NCBI GenBank assembly: GCA_030145325.1
Contig: JAQYVW010000014.1
Location: forward strand, 1-56,750
Reading direction: 5' to 3'
Origin: Desulfurivibrionaceae bacterium
GTDB taxonomy: Bacteria > Desulfobacterota > Desulfobulbia > Desulfobulbales > UBA5123
Length of the DNA: 56,750 nt
A model generated the notes under the pieces. That model was not told the origin of the DNA, searched no databases, and worked only from the letters and a program-made list of their open reading frames with translations. Both the position numbers and the translations under genes were made by a program. Positions 34,150 to 43,099 of the stretch are shown here, in pieces (positions within the stretch are counted from its first letter, which is position 1; every line of letters begins with the position of its first letter).

Positions 34150-37100
34150 TGGGAAAATTCACCGAGGCACGGCTGGAACAAGCCATTATCGAACTACTGG
34201 GCAAGGAGGGCTATCCCCATCTCTTGGGTGAGTCCATCAGCCGGAATCCGGGCGAAGTCCTGATCAAGGATGATCTCCGCAACTTCTTGGCCAATCAGTA
34301 TGGTGACGCCAAGATCACTCCCGGAGAGATTGATTCCATTGTTCGTCAATTAGAAATCTTTCCCGCCTCCGACCTCTACGAGTCCAATAAGGCGATCATG
34401 AAGATGGTCGCTGACGGTTTTCTTCTCAAGCGGGAAGACCGCAGCCAGAAGGATCTCTACATCCAGCTCATCGATTACCGGGATCTTGCCCAATTCCGTA
34501 TCCCCAAAGATGGCGAGGTGGCAACCGTGGTTGCCGAACCGTCATCGACCTATCAGACCGGCAATAACATCTACAAGATGGTTAACCAACTGGAGATTGT
34601 TGGTTACGAGAAGCGCATCCCGGACGGCATCCTCTACATCAACGGTCTGCCCCTGGTGGTCTTTGAGTTTAAAAGCGCCATCCGCAAAGAGGCCACCATC
34701 CATGATGCCTATGTTCAACTGACGGTGCGCTATCAGCGTGATATCCCGGAGCTGTTTAAATATAACGCTTTTTGCGTGATCAGCGACGGGGTGAATAATC
34801 GGGCCGGTTCCTTTTTTGCCGACTATGAGTTTTTCTATGGCTGGCGCAAGACAGACGGCAGCGATCTTGTGGAAAAGGACGGTATCGACTCCCTGTACTC
34901 CATGATCAGGGGCATGTTTGACCATTACCGTTTGCGGGACATCATCCGCAACTTCATCTACCTGCCCGATGTATCGCGGAAGGAAGAAAAGATCCTCTGC
35001 CGTTATCCGCAATATTATGCGGCTACCAAGCTTTACGCCAACATCAAGGCCCATCAACGCCCGGAAGGGGATGGCAAGGGCGGCACCTATTTCGGGGCCA
35101 CTGGTTGCGGCAAGAGCTATACCATGCTCTTTTTGACCCGGCTGCTGATGAAGAGCGTCGATTTTGCCAGCCCCACCATTATTTTAATCACCGACCGTAC
35201 TGATCTGGACGACCAGCTTTCGGGCCAGTTTGTTAATGCCAAGGGCTATGTCGGGGACGAGGCGGTGATCAGCGTCGAGAGCCGGGCTCATCTGCGTAAA
35301 TTGCTCAAAGGGCGCACCAGCGGCGGCGTATTTTTGACCACCATTCACAAGTTTACCGAAGACACCGAACTGCTCACCGACCGCACCAACGTCATTTGTA
35401 TCTCTGATGAGGCACATCGTAGCCAGGTTAATCTGGATCAGAAGATCCGCATCACCAAAGACGGGGTCAAGCGCACTTACGGTTTGGCCAAGTATCTGCA
35501 TGATTCCCTGCCGGGTGCCACCTATGTTGGCTTCACCGGCACCCCCATTGACGCCACCCTGGATGTATTTGGCCCGGCGGTTGATTCTTACACCATGACC
35601 GAATCGGTGGCCGACGGCATCACCGTTCGCATTGTCTATGAGGGCAGGGCGGCCAAGGTGCTGCTGGACAACGCCAAATTGCAGGAGATCGAAGATTATT
35701 ACGGTAAGTGCGCCGATGAAGGCAGCAGCGACTACCAGATTGAGGAGAGCAAAAAGGCCAACGCCCAGATGAATGCCATTCTTGGTGATCCCGACCGCCT
35801 CAAGGCTCTGGCGGCCGACTTTGTCCGTCATTACGAAAACCGGGTTACCGAGGGCGCAACGGTTAAGGGCAAGGCCATGTTTGTCTGCTCCAGCCGTTTC
35901 ATTGCCTATGAACTCTATAAGGAGGTCATCGATCTTCGCCCGGAATGGGCCGAGATCAAGGAGTGTGATGAAGGGGTAGAACTCACCGAAAATGACCGGA
36001 AGAAAATAAAGCCCATGGAGCGGATCAAGATGATTATGACCCGTGGCCAGGATGATCCCAAAGAGCTGTATGAGATGCTCGGCACCAAGGTTTATCGCAA
36101 GGAACTGGATCGGCAGTTTAAAAACGGTAAATCCAATTTCAAGATCGCCATTTTGGTGGATATGTGGCTCACCGGTTTTGATGTGCCGTTTTTGGATACC
36201 ATGTATATCGACAAGCCCATCCGGCGGCATAATCTGATTCAGACCATTTCCCGCGTAAACCGTAAGTTTGAGGGCAAAGAGAAGGGGTTGATTGTCGATT
36301 ACATTGGCATCAAGAGCCAGATGAATAAAGCCTTGTCTCATTATTCTAAAACCGACAAATCAAATATTGAGGAGATCGAGCAGTCCATTGTGGTGGTTAA
36401 GGATCATCTCGACCTGCTGGGCAAGATCTATCATAAATTTGATACCACTCCCTATTTTAAGGGAGCGCCCCTGGAGCAATTGCATTGCCTGAACATGGCG
36501 GCTGAGTTTGCCATGCTTACCGACAAACAGGAAAAGCGGTTCATGTATCTGGTGCAGCGGTTGAAGGCGGCCTATGACATTTGCTGCGGCAGTGATGGTT
36601 TTAGCCAGGATGAGCGTGACCATGTCCATTTTTATCTGGCCGTGCGCTCCATTGTCTTCAAGCTGACCCGTGGTGACGCGCCGGACACCGCCCAGATGAA
36701 CGCCAAGGTTCGGGAGATGATCAAAGAAGCCCTGCAAAGTGACGGGGTGGAAGAGATCTTCAAGCTGGGAGAAGGCAAGGGTGAGATTGACCTTTTTGAC
36801 CCTGACTACCTGGCCAAGATCGATAAGATCAAGCTGCCCAACACCAAGATCAAACTCCTGCAACAGTTGTTGGCGAAAGCCATTGAGGATTTCAAAAAGG
36901 TTAACAAGATCAAGGGGATGGATTTCTCCAAGAAGTTTAAGGCTCTTGTCGAGCAATACAACGAGCGCAAAGAGGCGGATGTTCTGGTCAGCGAGGTTCT
37001 TGAGGATTTCACCGATGAGATTTATGATCTGATCCAAGCCCTCAAAAAAGAGAAGGAGTCCTTCGGCGACTTGGGAATTGATCTTGAGGAAAAGGCCTTC

Positions 37101-37370
37101 TACGACATCTTGAAGGAACTAGCCCGCAAATATGATTTTGAGTACCCGGAAGACAAGCTGTTGCACCTTGCCCAGGAGGTAAAAAAGATAGTTGATGACA
37201 AGGCCAAATACACCGACTGGAGCCAGCGAGACGACATCAAGGCCGAGCTCAAGACCGATTTGATCATCACCTTGGCAGATAACGGCTACCCGCCAGTTGA
37301 TCGGGACGAGGTTTATAAGGAGATTTTCGAGCAGGCGGAGAATTTTAAGAAATTCCAGGCGACGGTGTAG
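34149..37370 (+). CDS. hsdR: Type I restriction-modification system, restriction/translocase subunit
   Basis: A 1073-residue subunit. The N-terminal nuclease core shows LPLVVFEFKS (near residue 170), the ExK part of the PD-(D/E)xK site. Superfamily 2 translocase motifs follow: Walker A GATGCGKSY (near 316), DEAH in CISDEAHRSQ (near 419), GFTGTPI, and motif VI region QTISRVNRKF. A long helical C-terminal domain binds the methyltransferase core. It translocates unmodified DNA and cuts at a distance. It starts on the last base of the preceding stop codon. Length and motifs look intact, so the system is probably active. Confidence 0.95.
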   Translation: MGKFTEARLEQAIIELLGKEGYPHLLGESISRNPGEVLIKDDLRNFLANQYGDAKITPGEIDSIVRQLEIFPASDLYESNKAIMKMVADGFLLKREDRSQKDLYIQLIDYRDLAQFRIPKDGEVATVVAEPSSTYQTGNNIYKMVNQLEIVGYEKRIPDGILYINGLPLVVFEFKSAIRKEATIHDAYVQLTVRYQRDIPELFKYNAFCVISDGVNNRAGSFFADYEFFYGWRKTDGSDLVEKDGIDSLYSMIRGMFDHYRLRDIIRNFIYLPDVSRKEEKILCRYPQYYAATKLYANIKAHQRPEGDGKGGTYFGATGCGKSYTMLFLTRLLMKSVDFASPTIILITDRTDLDDQLSGQFVNAKGYVGDEAVISVESRAHLRKLLKGRTSGGVFLTTIHKFTEDTELLTDRTNVICISDEAHRSQVNLDQKIRITKDGVKRTYGLAKYLHDSLPGATYVGFTGTPIDATLDVFGPAVDSYTMTESVADGITVRIVYEGRAAKVLLDNAKLQEIEDYYGKCADEGSSDYQIEESKKANAQMNAILGDPDRLKALAADFVRHYENRVTEGATVKGKAMFVCSSRFIAYELYKEVIDLRPEWAEIKECDEGVELTENDRKKIKPMERIKMIMTRGQDDPKELYEMLGTKVYRKELDRQFKNGKSNFKIAILVDMWLTGFDVPFLDTMYIDKPIRRHNLIQTISRVNRKFEGKEKGLIVDYIGIKSQMNKALSHYSKTDKSNIEEIEQSIVVVKDHLDLLGKIYHKFDTTPYFKGAPLEQLHCLNMAAEFAMLTDKQEKRFMYLVQRLKAAYDICCGSDGFSQDERDHVHFYLAVRSIVFKLTRGDAPDTAQMNAKVREMIKEALQSDGVEEIFKLGEGKGEIDLFDPDYLAKIDKIKLPNTKIKLLQQLLAKAIEDFKKVNKIKGMDFSKKFKALVEQYNERKEADVLVSEVLEDFTDEIYDLIQALKKEKESFGDLGIDLEEKAFYDILKELARKYDFEYPEDKLLHLAQEVKKIVDDKAKYTDWSQRDDIKAELKTDLIITLADNGYPPVDRDEVYKEIFEQAENFKKFQATV

Positions 37371-37462
37371 CTTTTGTATGGGTAAGACAAGCTCTGATTT
37401 TCTTGCTGAGCCATAGTTTGCTGTTGGGTGTTTGGGCTATTGTATATCATTTAAGCTAGTTA

Positions 37463-37676
37463 GTGCCTGTCCATAAATGGTCTTTTCGGAGTCTCACAGG
37501 TTCGCTACCTGCCCGATCTCTGCGTTATGTTCAAAAAATAATGCTCGGAGGTAAGCGAAACGAAGTGGAGACTCCGATATCATGTATATGCCTGCGCTTA
37601 TTTTTTTCGCATGCCTCGGAGTCTCGTATGCTCGCTTACCTGATCTCGAACAAAAATCCTCATTTATGGACAGACA
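37463..37676. mobile_element. Short inverted-repeat transposon-like element (MITE), copy B
   Basis: 214 bases, the fullest copy. It starts GTGCCTGTCCATAAATG and ends CATTTATGGACAGACAC, and is flanked by TA on both sides, consistent with a TA target duplication as made by IS630/Tc1-mariner-type enzymes. It has the same internal hairpin arms as copy A plus about 23 extra bases near the right end that repeat the CGGAGTCTC arm. The apparent 93-codon frame over it is spurious. It lies just behind hsdR. Confidence 0.78.
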
Positions 37677-37981
37677 CTAGTTTTTTTTGTGTAAAGAATA
37701 TCGGTTGTCTAAATAGGCGCTTCAGCCAAATTTTCTGTCTTTAAATGTGTGTGGATTGTAAAAGAAGACTTCCCTAGCAGTTTCTTCATTGTGGAACCTT
37801 AAAAGTAATCAACCAATAGAAATCATATAGAATATTGGGTTGTCCTTCCCTTGAAACATGTATAGGTTAGATTTAGACATCTCGTTGCCCATGCATCGGC
37901 AAGTAGAGAACGGATGAAATAGTGTCCAGTAGGAAGCGGTAACACCAAAGGGCTGGCGCGAAATATTACCGAGGGTGATTG
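37677..37981. other. A/T-rich intergenic region before the LPP20-like gene
   Basis: About 305 bases with no gene. It must carry the promoter of the gene at 37982. CGGTAA (37938-37943) can pair with TTACCG (37966-37971) so that the hairpin borders the ribosome site GAGGGTG. I looked for a cyclic-di-GMP riboswitch and did not find its conserved core. Confidence 0.4.
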
Positions 37982-39016
37982 ATGAAGAGACTTGTCGATA
38001 TTTTTGTGCCGGAACCAAGGGTCGTCATATTCCTGTTGCTGATGTTGTTATTAGGGGTTGAGATCTCTTTGGCTGCCAATGCGTATCTCGCGCCCTATCT
38101 TGAATCCTCCGAACTTGGTTGGATTGATTGGCAAAAAGGCGAGATCTATGGTGTTGGCCATGGCTATCTCGATATCAATAATCCTTCTCCCTTCAAGGCA
38201 AAAAGAGCTGCGCGGGTTACTGCCCACAGCAACATAGTCAAGTTGGCGGCTGCCCTCAAGTTGGACGATCAACGCACCTTAGATAGCTTTCAGGGCGGCA
38301 ATTTTGTTATCCAATACCAGGGGTTTCTTCGGCCTCGGCCCCATGCTACGCATTTAAAGGCTGACCAGAAGGGCAGTTATTATGAAGTGATTGAGGTCGC
38401 CCCCTTGCATGGTATTGAAGGGGTGACCTTGAAGATACTGAACCAACTGAAAGCCAATCCCGACAAAAAAATACGCCCCCCGCAACGACCTGTGCATCCT
38501 GTCCGAGAGGAGCCGGATGGGCCGTGGTTGGTGTTGGATGCCAGCCATCTAGCTGCTGCCGACCGGGTTAATCCCGCCATTTTTCCCAAGATTGTCACCC
38601 CCTCGGGATCCGTACTCTATGATCTCGGCACGGTGAATGAGGAGATTTTTGTCAAACGGGGGATGGTGCATTATGTTGTTGGTGACCCTGGCAACCTGCA
38701 ATCTCGGAAGGCCCATCCCCACTTGCAGCGCATTCTTTCCAAAGTTGCCAACCTCTGGGGGATCTCTTCCGCCCACGCTGACCCGCAGATAAAAAGAAAA
38801 CGCCGCCAGAAGTATATCGTCAAAAATGTTGAAAATACGCGCGGCTTGGCTAAGACAAATTTGTTGGTCAGTGAACGGGATGCCAAGGAGCTGAAAGCCG
38901 AGGACGCTTCCTCGAAAATTTTAAAAAATTGCCGGGTGATTGTCGTTGTCACCAGTTCCATTGGGGGCATTGAAAGTTCCTTGCGCTCTGGCTCTCTGTG
39001 GGCATCCTTGCCTTGA
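37982..39016 (+). CDS. Exported LPP20/FlgT-like protein
   Basis: A 344-residue protein with an N-terminal signal or anchor (VVIFLLLMLLLGVEISLAANA). It then has a domain resembling LPP20 and flagellar assembly protein FlgT: ARVTAHSNIVKLAAALKL and YYEVIEVAPLHGIEGVTLKI. A second region, PWLVLDASHLAAADRVNPAI then FPKIVTPSGSVLYDLGTV, is also FlgT-like. The C-terminus is basic, then hydrophobic (CRVIVVVTSSIGG). ATG 37982 is preferred to TTG 37979, with GAGGGTG upstream. The stop is only two bases before the favoured start of the CHASE2 cyclase, so the two form an operon and may share an envelope sensing task, which is inference. Confidence 0.6.
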   Translation: MKRLVDIFVPEPRVVIFLLLMLLLGVEISLAANAYLAPYLESSELGWIDWQKGEIYGVGHGYLDINNPSPFKAKRAARVTAHSNIVKLAAALKLDDQRTLDSFQGGNFVIQYQGFLRPRPHATHLKADQKGSYYEVIEVAPLHGIEGVTLKILNQLKANPDKKIRPPQRPVHPVREEPDGPWLVLDASHLAAADRVNPAIFPKIVTPSGSVLYDLGTVNEEIFVKRGMVHYVVGDPGNLQSRKAHPHLQRILSKVANLWGISSAHADPQIKRKRRQKYIVKNVENTRGLAKTNLLVSERDAKELKAEDASSKILKNCRVIVVVTSSIGGIESSLRSGSLWASLP

Positions 39017-39018
39017 AC

Positions 39019-41136
39019 ATGGCTTTTCCTTTCGCACCAAAATCAATGGGCCGCAAACAGTTGCTGTTGTCTTTTTTTTGCACCAGCATGATTATCGTTG
39101 CAGTGGTTCTTTTTTTTCTCGGGGGGCTTTTTAAATTTGCCGATCAGGCAACCTATGATTTCTATTTTAAGTTACGTGGTCCCCTTCCTCCTTCCGGCCA
39201 TGTCGTCCTTGTCTTGATTGATGCCCGGAGCGATCAGGCCATGCGGGCTGAGCCCACCGTGCACCCCCGTATCCAACTGGCTCGGGCCATCGACAATCTG
39301 AGCCGGGCTGGGGCGGAAATTATTGGGGTTGACCTGCTCCTTTCTGCACCAGCTCCAGACTCTTCGGTGGATCAACGGCTCGCCCGTTCGATTTACGACA
39401 GCAACAACGTTATCCTCGCGCGGGTCGCCTCCATCCAAGGCAGGGATGGGTTAGATCCTTTGCCGCTCTTCCAGGAGAGCATGATCGGTGATGGCTTTAT
39501 CGATGTGCCCCTGGATGAAGATGCCGTCCTGCGCAAAATTCGCTTTCTCAATGCCAAGCCGTTGGCGGACGGCAGCCTCCAGTTGCTCCCCTCGTTAGCC
39601 CTAGAGGTGGCGAGATCTTATCTGAATATCTCCTATACCTTCGATTTTTCTGAAGAGAACTCCTTTACCATGGGCCAGGAAGGTGAGAGACAGCTGCGCC
39701 TACCGTATCCAGAATTACTGATTAACTATGTTGGTGATTACCATGTCTTTCCGCAGATCTCGTATATTGATGTGGTGAGGGGAGAATTTGCGCCGGAAAA
39801 AGTGCAGGGAAAGATCATTTTGCTTGGTAGCGCCACGGTGCTGAAAAAGGACTTCTTTGTCACCGCCTTCAGTAGATTTCGTAGCCCAGGGGAAGAGTTG
39901 CAGAATAAATTTAAGGAGCTTGTGGATACCCGGCAGAGCGGGGTAGATATGGGGGTGGCATGTCACGCCAACGCTGTGGAAACTATTCTTAGTGGCCGCT
40001 TTATTCATAACCTACCAACAGAGCAGGCGCTCTTTTGCATTTTCTGCACCGGGCTGCTCGGAATGGTTTGTTATTTACCCACCGTTTCCGCATGGCAAGC
40101 CGGGGTGCTGATGCTACTGGGGGGGCTGGCAAACTTTGGTGGTGGCTATCTTGCCTTGACAAAATATTCTCTCTGGCTGCCGACAACGCCGTTCATGAGT
40201 GTTTTTATCCTCCAGTTTGTCACTGGAGGTCTCGTTCAACGACTGCTGGAAAAACGACGCCGAGCACGGGTCACCAATCTATTCGGCAAGTATGTTTCAC
40301 CCTCCATTGTTAACCATTTGCTAGCCGACAACGTTGAAGAAACCTTGGAGGGGCGCAGGGAATCCTTGACCATGTTCTTTGCTGACCTCAGATCTTTCAC
40401 CAGCCTGTCGGAAAAGCTGGGGGCACAGGCGACCTCTTCGTTTTTGAATAGATATTTTGACCTCATGATCCCCATTATTTTTCGCCATCATGGCACCTTG
40501 GACAAATTGATGGGGGATGCGGTGATGGCTTTTTTCGGCAGTCCGGTCAAGGATCTGGATCATCCGAAGAAAGCAGCGGCCGCCGCTGTGGAAATGGTCG
40601 CTTGCCTGGAACAACTTCGGAGGGAAGGCGGGGTGTATGCCGAGATAGATATGGGCGTAGGCATCAACACCGGTGAGGTGACGGTTGGCAACCTCGGCAG
40701 TAGTGAATTTATGGATTATACCGTTATCGGCGATGCGGTGAACATTGCTTCCCGCTTGGAAGGATTGAACAAGGTTTACGGCACGAACATCATTATCAGT
40801 GAGCACACCGCTAACTTGCTCGGAGAGACCTTTCTCCTCCGCAGGCTTGATCATATTCGGGTCAAAGGTAAAAAAGAAGCTCTCGTCATCTATGAGTTGC
40901 TGGGCGAACAGGCAGCGGCTTCGGCCAGTGGGTTACAGATGATTGCCTTGTTTGAGGAAGGGCTTGATGCTTACCGCCGTCAGGATTGGGATCAGGCCGA
41001 AGCTTGTTTTCGCGAGGTGTTGGCCGTGGACAGTCAAGACCAGCCCTCCCGTCTTTTTCTGAAGAGGATCGCCGATTTCAGGGAAAAGGCCCCTCCGGAA
41101 AACTGGCAGGGGGTAACAGCTTTTCTACGTAAATAG
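39019..41136 (+). CDS. CHASE2-domain adenylate/guanylate cyclase, class III (first copy)
   Basis: A 705-residue membrane cyclase. One N-terminal membrane segment, an extracytoplasmic CHASE2 sensor domain (about 45-340) and three C-terminal membrane segments precede a class III cyclase domain (about 440-620). The metal aspartates in FFADLRSFTS and MGDAVMAFF are present, as are the substrate lysine in LDKLMGD, the D in YTVIGDAVNIASRLEG and the transition-state N and R. These favour ATP, so cAMP is the likely product. A TPR-like tail (about 635-700) follows. The start is uncertain (39019, 39046 or GTG 38998). A homologous cyclase lies at 47154-49379. Confidence 0.88.
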   Translation: MAFPFAPKSMGRKQLLLSFFCTSMIIVAVVLFFLGGLFKFADQATYDFYFKLRGPLPPSGHVVLVLIDARSDQAMRAEPTVHPRIQLARAIDNLSRAGAEIIGVDLLLSAPAPDSSVDQRLARSIYDSNNVILARVASIQGRDGLDPLPLFQESMIGDGFIDVPLDEDAVLRKIRFLNAKPLADGSLQLLPSLALEVARSYLNISYTFDFSEENSFTMGQEGERQLRLPYPELLINYVGDYHVFPQISYIDVVRGEFAPEKVQGKIILLGSATVLKKDFFVTAFSRFRSPGEELQNKFKELVDTRQSGVDMGVACHANAVETILSGRFIHNLPTEQALFCIFCTGLLGMVCYLPTVSAWQAGVLMLLGGLANFGGGYLALTKYSLWLPTTPFMSVFILQFVTGGLVQRLLEKRRRARVTNLFGKYVSPSIVNHLLADNVEETLEGRRESLTMFFADLRSFTSLSEKLGAQATSSFLNRYFDLMIPIIFRHHGTLDKLMGDAVMAFFGSPVKDLDHPKKAAAAAVEMVACLEQLRREGGVYAEIDMGVGINTGEVTVGNLGSSEFMDYTVIGDAVNIASRLEGLNKVYGTNIIISEHTANLLGETFLLRRLDHIRVKGKKEALVIYELLGEQAAASASGLQMIALFEEGLDAYRRQDWDQAEACFREVLAVDSQDQPSRLFLKRIADFREKAPPENWQGVTAFLRK

Positions 41137-41196
41137 CTATCCAGCCCGGCAATGGTCTCATGCGCTACATCTCTTTGAGCTGGCGACCGCTTTTTT

Positions 41197-42642
41197 TTAC
41201 GCCTGGGCGGCGCTGATGTTGTTCCTAAGGTAGGAGGGTATTATTTGATATGCTTCCCGTGGCGACAGGGGCGCTCTTCTCCTATCCATTTGTAACTCAC
41301 GGTCGTCTGATTTGGAGTTCAGGACTAGAGGATCCGCTTTGTATTTAAGTGGCATTCCCGATGCATCGGTGATCGGTAAAACGGTTGGGCCATTACTGTC
41401 GAGGATATAGACAAGTTGACCGCTGATCAAGGCAACGATACTGCCGGGTGGATAGATGCCGATGGAGTTGACGAAGGCGTGCAGGATGTATTGAAGGATA
41501 CGGTCTTGTTGCGCATATTTGTGGAAGATGTCTGAGACAACGCCCACCGGGCTAAATGCCTCTTTGTAACATCTTTTGGAGGTCATCGCGTCGTAAATGT
41601 CAGCTAGTTTACATATCTTCACATAAGGCGGAATAGTGAGAGGATCTTGCTCGGGGGGGTAGCACTTGGTTTCGGTTTCAAAAAGTTTGACATGATGGTA
41701 TTTGGTAATGTTTCGGATGAAGGGGTTGGAAATGTTGTTCTTGTCGAGCAACTCACCGCCCTTTTCTGCACTGTGTTTCTTTACCTCGGCGAATTCTTCC
41801 TTACTAAGTTTACCTTTTTTGTTGAGAATTTCTTTGTCAATCATGACCTTGCCCAAGTCATGCATGAATAAGCCGATGGAGATATTATACAATTCGTCTT
41901 CGTAATAACAGGTGTAGTGCTGGCGGGTGTCGTTACTTGTATCGTTGAGGTCTGCCACCGGCGTGCTGTTGAGGCTTGAGTTGACCACTGACGAGAAATG
42001 TTCACTGAATTTCCTCGCCACGGCAGTGCCAATGGCGCATACGTTTATCGAATGATTGTAGAGATAATCGTCGTAACTGAATATTTCTTTTGTCAGGTAT
42101 GAAAAGGCGCTGCTTTGCTCTGTAACAAATGAAAATAAATCCTCTACAGTTTCCTGGACGGTGCCGAAATCGATTTCTCCTCCGCTATCTTGGAGGTTTT
42201 TTATAACCTTTTTTATATTATCTTTGGCGTTTTGATATTTTTCGCCAGCAATGGCTTTTTGGTTGTTTATCTCAAGGATTCGCAACTCAATATCTGAATA
42301 ATTTCTATGTAATCTGTTTGCTGCCTGTTCCTTTTCTGGGCGACGTGAAACTTTTTGCGCTGGTTTGGTTTTTTTTTCAGGGGCAGGTTTTTTTATGCGA
42401 ATTTCTTCCCCGTTTTTTTTCCAGATTCCCCCTTTGTTATCGTAATTGATGGGTATATGTTCAATGCCCTTTTTTTTCAGATTTTGGAGGATAATGGTCC
42501 GATCTACCAAGAAATCTTTTTCTAGCAAGAGCATGTTCGATTTTGTGTAAATATCTATTCCTGTTTTGACAGAATGTCCGGTTTGGACTAATTCGACGAG
42601 TTCTTCAATGGATATCTGGGGAAAAGTGGATTGAGTTGGCAT
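41197..42642 (-). CDS. HD-GYP-like protein with degenerate GYP motif
   Basis: A 481-residue protein with an N-terminal DUF3391-like region (SVKTGIDIYTKSNMLL), a Lys/Pro-rich linker and an HD-GYP-type domain (about 185-400). The HD half is intact (YNHSINVCAIG, FMHDLGKVMID, KYHH). The signature that should read HHExxDGxGYP is instead HHVKLFETETKCYPP, and the insert NSSLNSTPVADLNDTSNDTR interrupts the region before HD. LADIYDAMTSKRCYKEAFSP is normal. Catalysis on c-di-GMP is therefore doubtful and it may be a binding protein or act on another substrate. It is convergent with the cyclase gene. Confidence 0.82.
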   Translation of the reverse strand: MPTQSTFPQISIEELVELVQTGHSVKTGIDIYTKSNMLLLEKDFLVDRTIILQNLKKKGIEHIPINYDNKGGIWKKNGEEIRIKKPAPEKKTKPAQKVSRRPEKEQAANRLHRNYSDIELRILEINNQKAIAGEKYQNAKDNIKKVIKNLQDSGGEIDFGTVQETVEDLFSFVTEQSSAFSYLTKEIFSYDDYLYNHSINVCAIGTAVARKFSEHFSSVVNSSLNSTPVADLNDTSNDTRQHYTCYYEDELYNISIGLFMHDLGKVMIDKEILNKKGKLSKEEFAEVKKHSAEKGGELLDKNNISNPFIRNITKYHHVKLFETETKCYPPEQDPLTIPPYVKICKLADIYDAMTSKRCYKEAFSPVGVVSDIFHKYAQQDRILQYILHAFVNSIGIYPPGSIVALISGQLVYILDSNGPTVLPITDASGMPLKYKADPLVLNSKSDDRELQMDRRRAPLSPREAYQIIPSYLRNNISAAQA

Positions 42643-43099
42643 GGTTACCTCGTAATGATCAGCAGCCTGATCCGTTGGTATAATTTCTTACCATCCTAAC
42701 CGACTGATTGGATAAATTGCAACAGCAATGAATTTCTAGTTTATTTGTCTCCAAACAGCTTAAACAAGGCGGGGTTGTGCGGTTTCGAATATCTTTAAAA
42801 TCATGTTCCCTTCCAGCTTCTGATTTGTGATAATCAAATCAAGATATCTAGCGAACTACTCCCTGGGGCGTGAACTTATTTCCTTGATACTCCGTAACTG
42901 TTTGCAGGGTGTCGGAGGTGCATGTAGCGAGCCTGCGAGACCTTCGAGGTATCGTCCGGTGAACAGGTAAGCGACGAAGGGAGACTTCGCTGAATCGGTA
43001 GGAGAACAGGGTGCTAACGCAGCAAATCCGGTACCCTGTGAGCAGTTACGATATAAAAATATTGGTTGCGGACGCGGCCACCTTTGAGAGGATTAAAGC
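42643..43099. other. Intergenic region with a degenerate mobile-repeat relative and a hairpin
   Basis: About 457 bases between divergent genes. Around 42919-42995 the sequence (GTAGCGAGCCTGCGAGACC, then AGGTAAGCGACGAAGGGAGA) resembles the internal arms of the transposon-like element in degenerate form. CAGGGT (43007-43012) can pair with ACCCTG (43032-43037). No small gene is convincing. Confidence 0.4.

Noticed and set aside
35184-36341. 385-codon minus-strand frame across hsdR
   Set aside because: Antisense shadow; hsdR carries all helicase motifs in its own frame.
37463-37744. 93-codon frame, with a similar frame at 9756-9953
   Set aside because: Both frames lie over copies of the inverted-repeat element; the shared protein is a by-product of the repeat, and frames diverge where the element ends.
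37860-37981. Cyclic-di-GMP riboswitch before the LPP20-like gene
   Set aside because: A hairpin borders the ribosome site, but the conserved aptamer core and tetraloop/receptor elements are not present.
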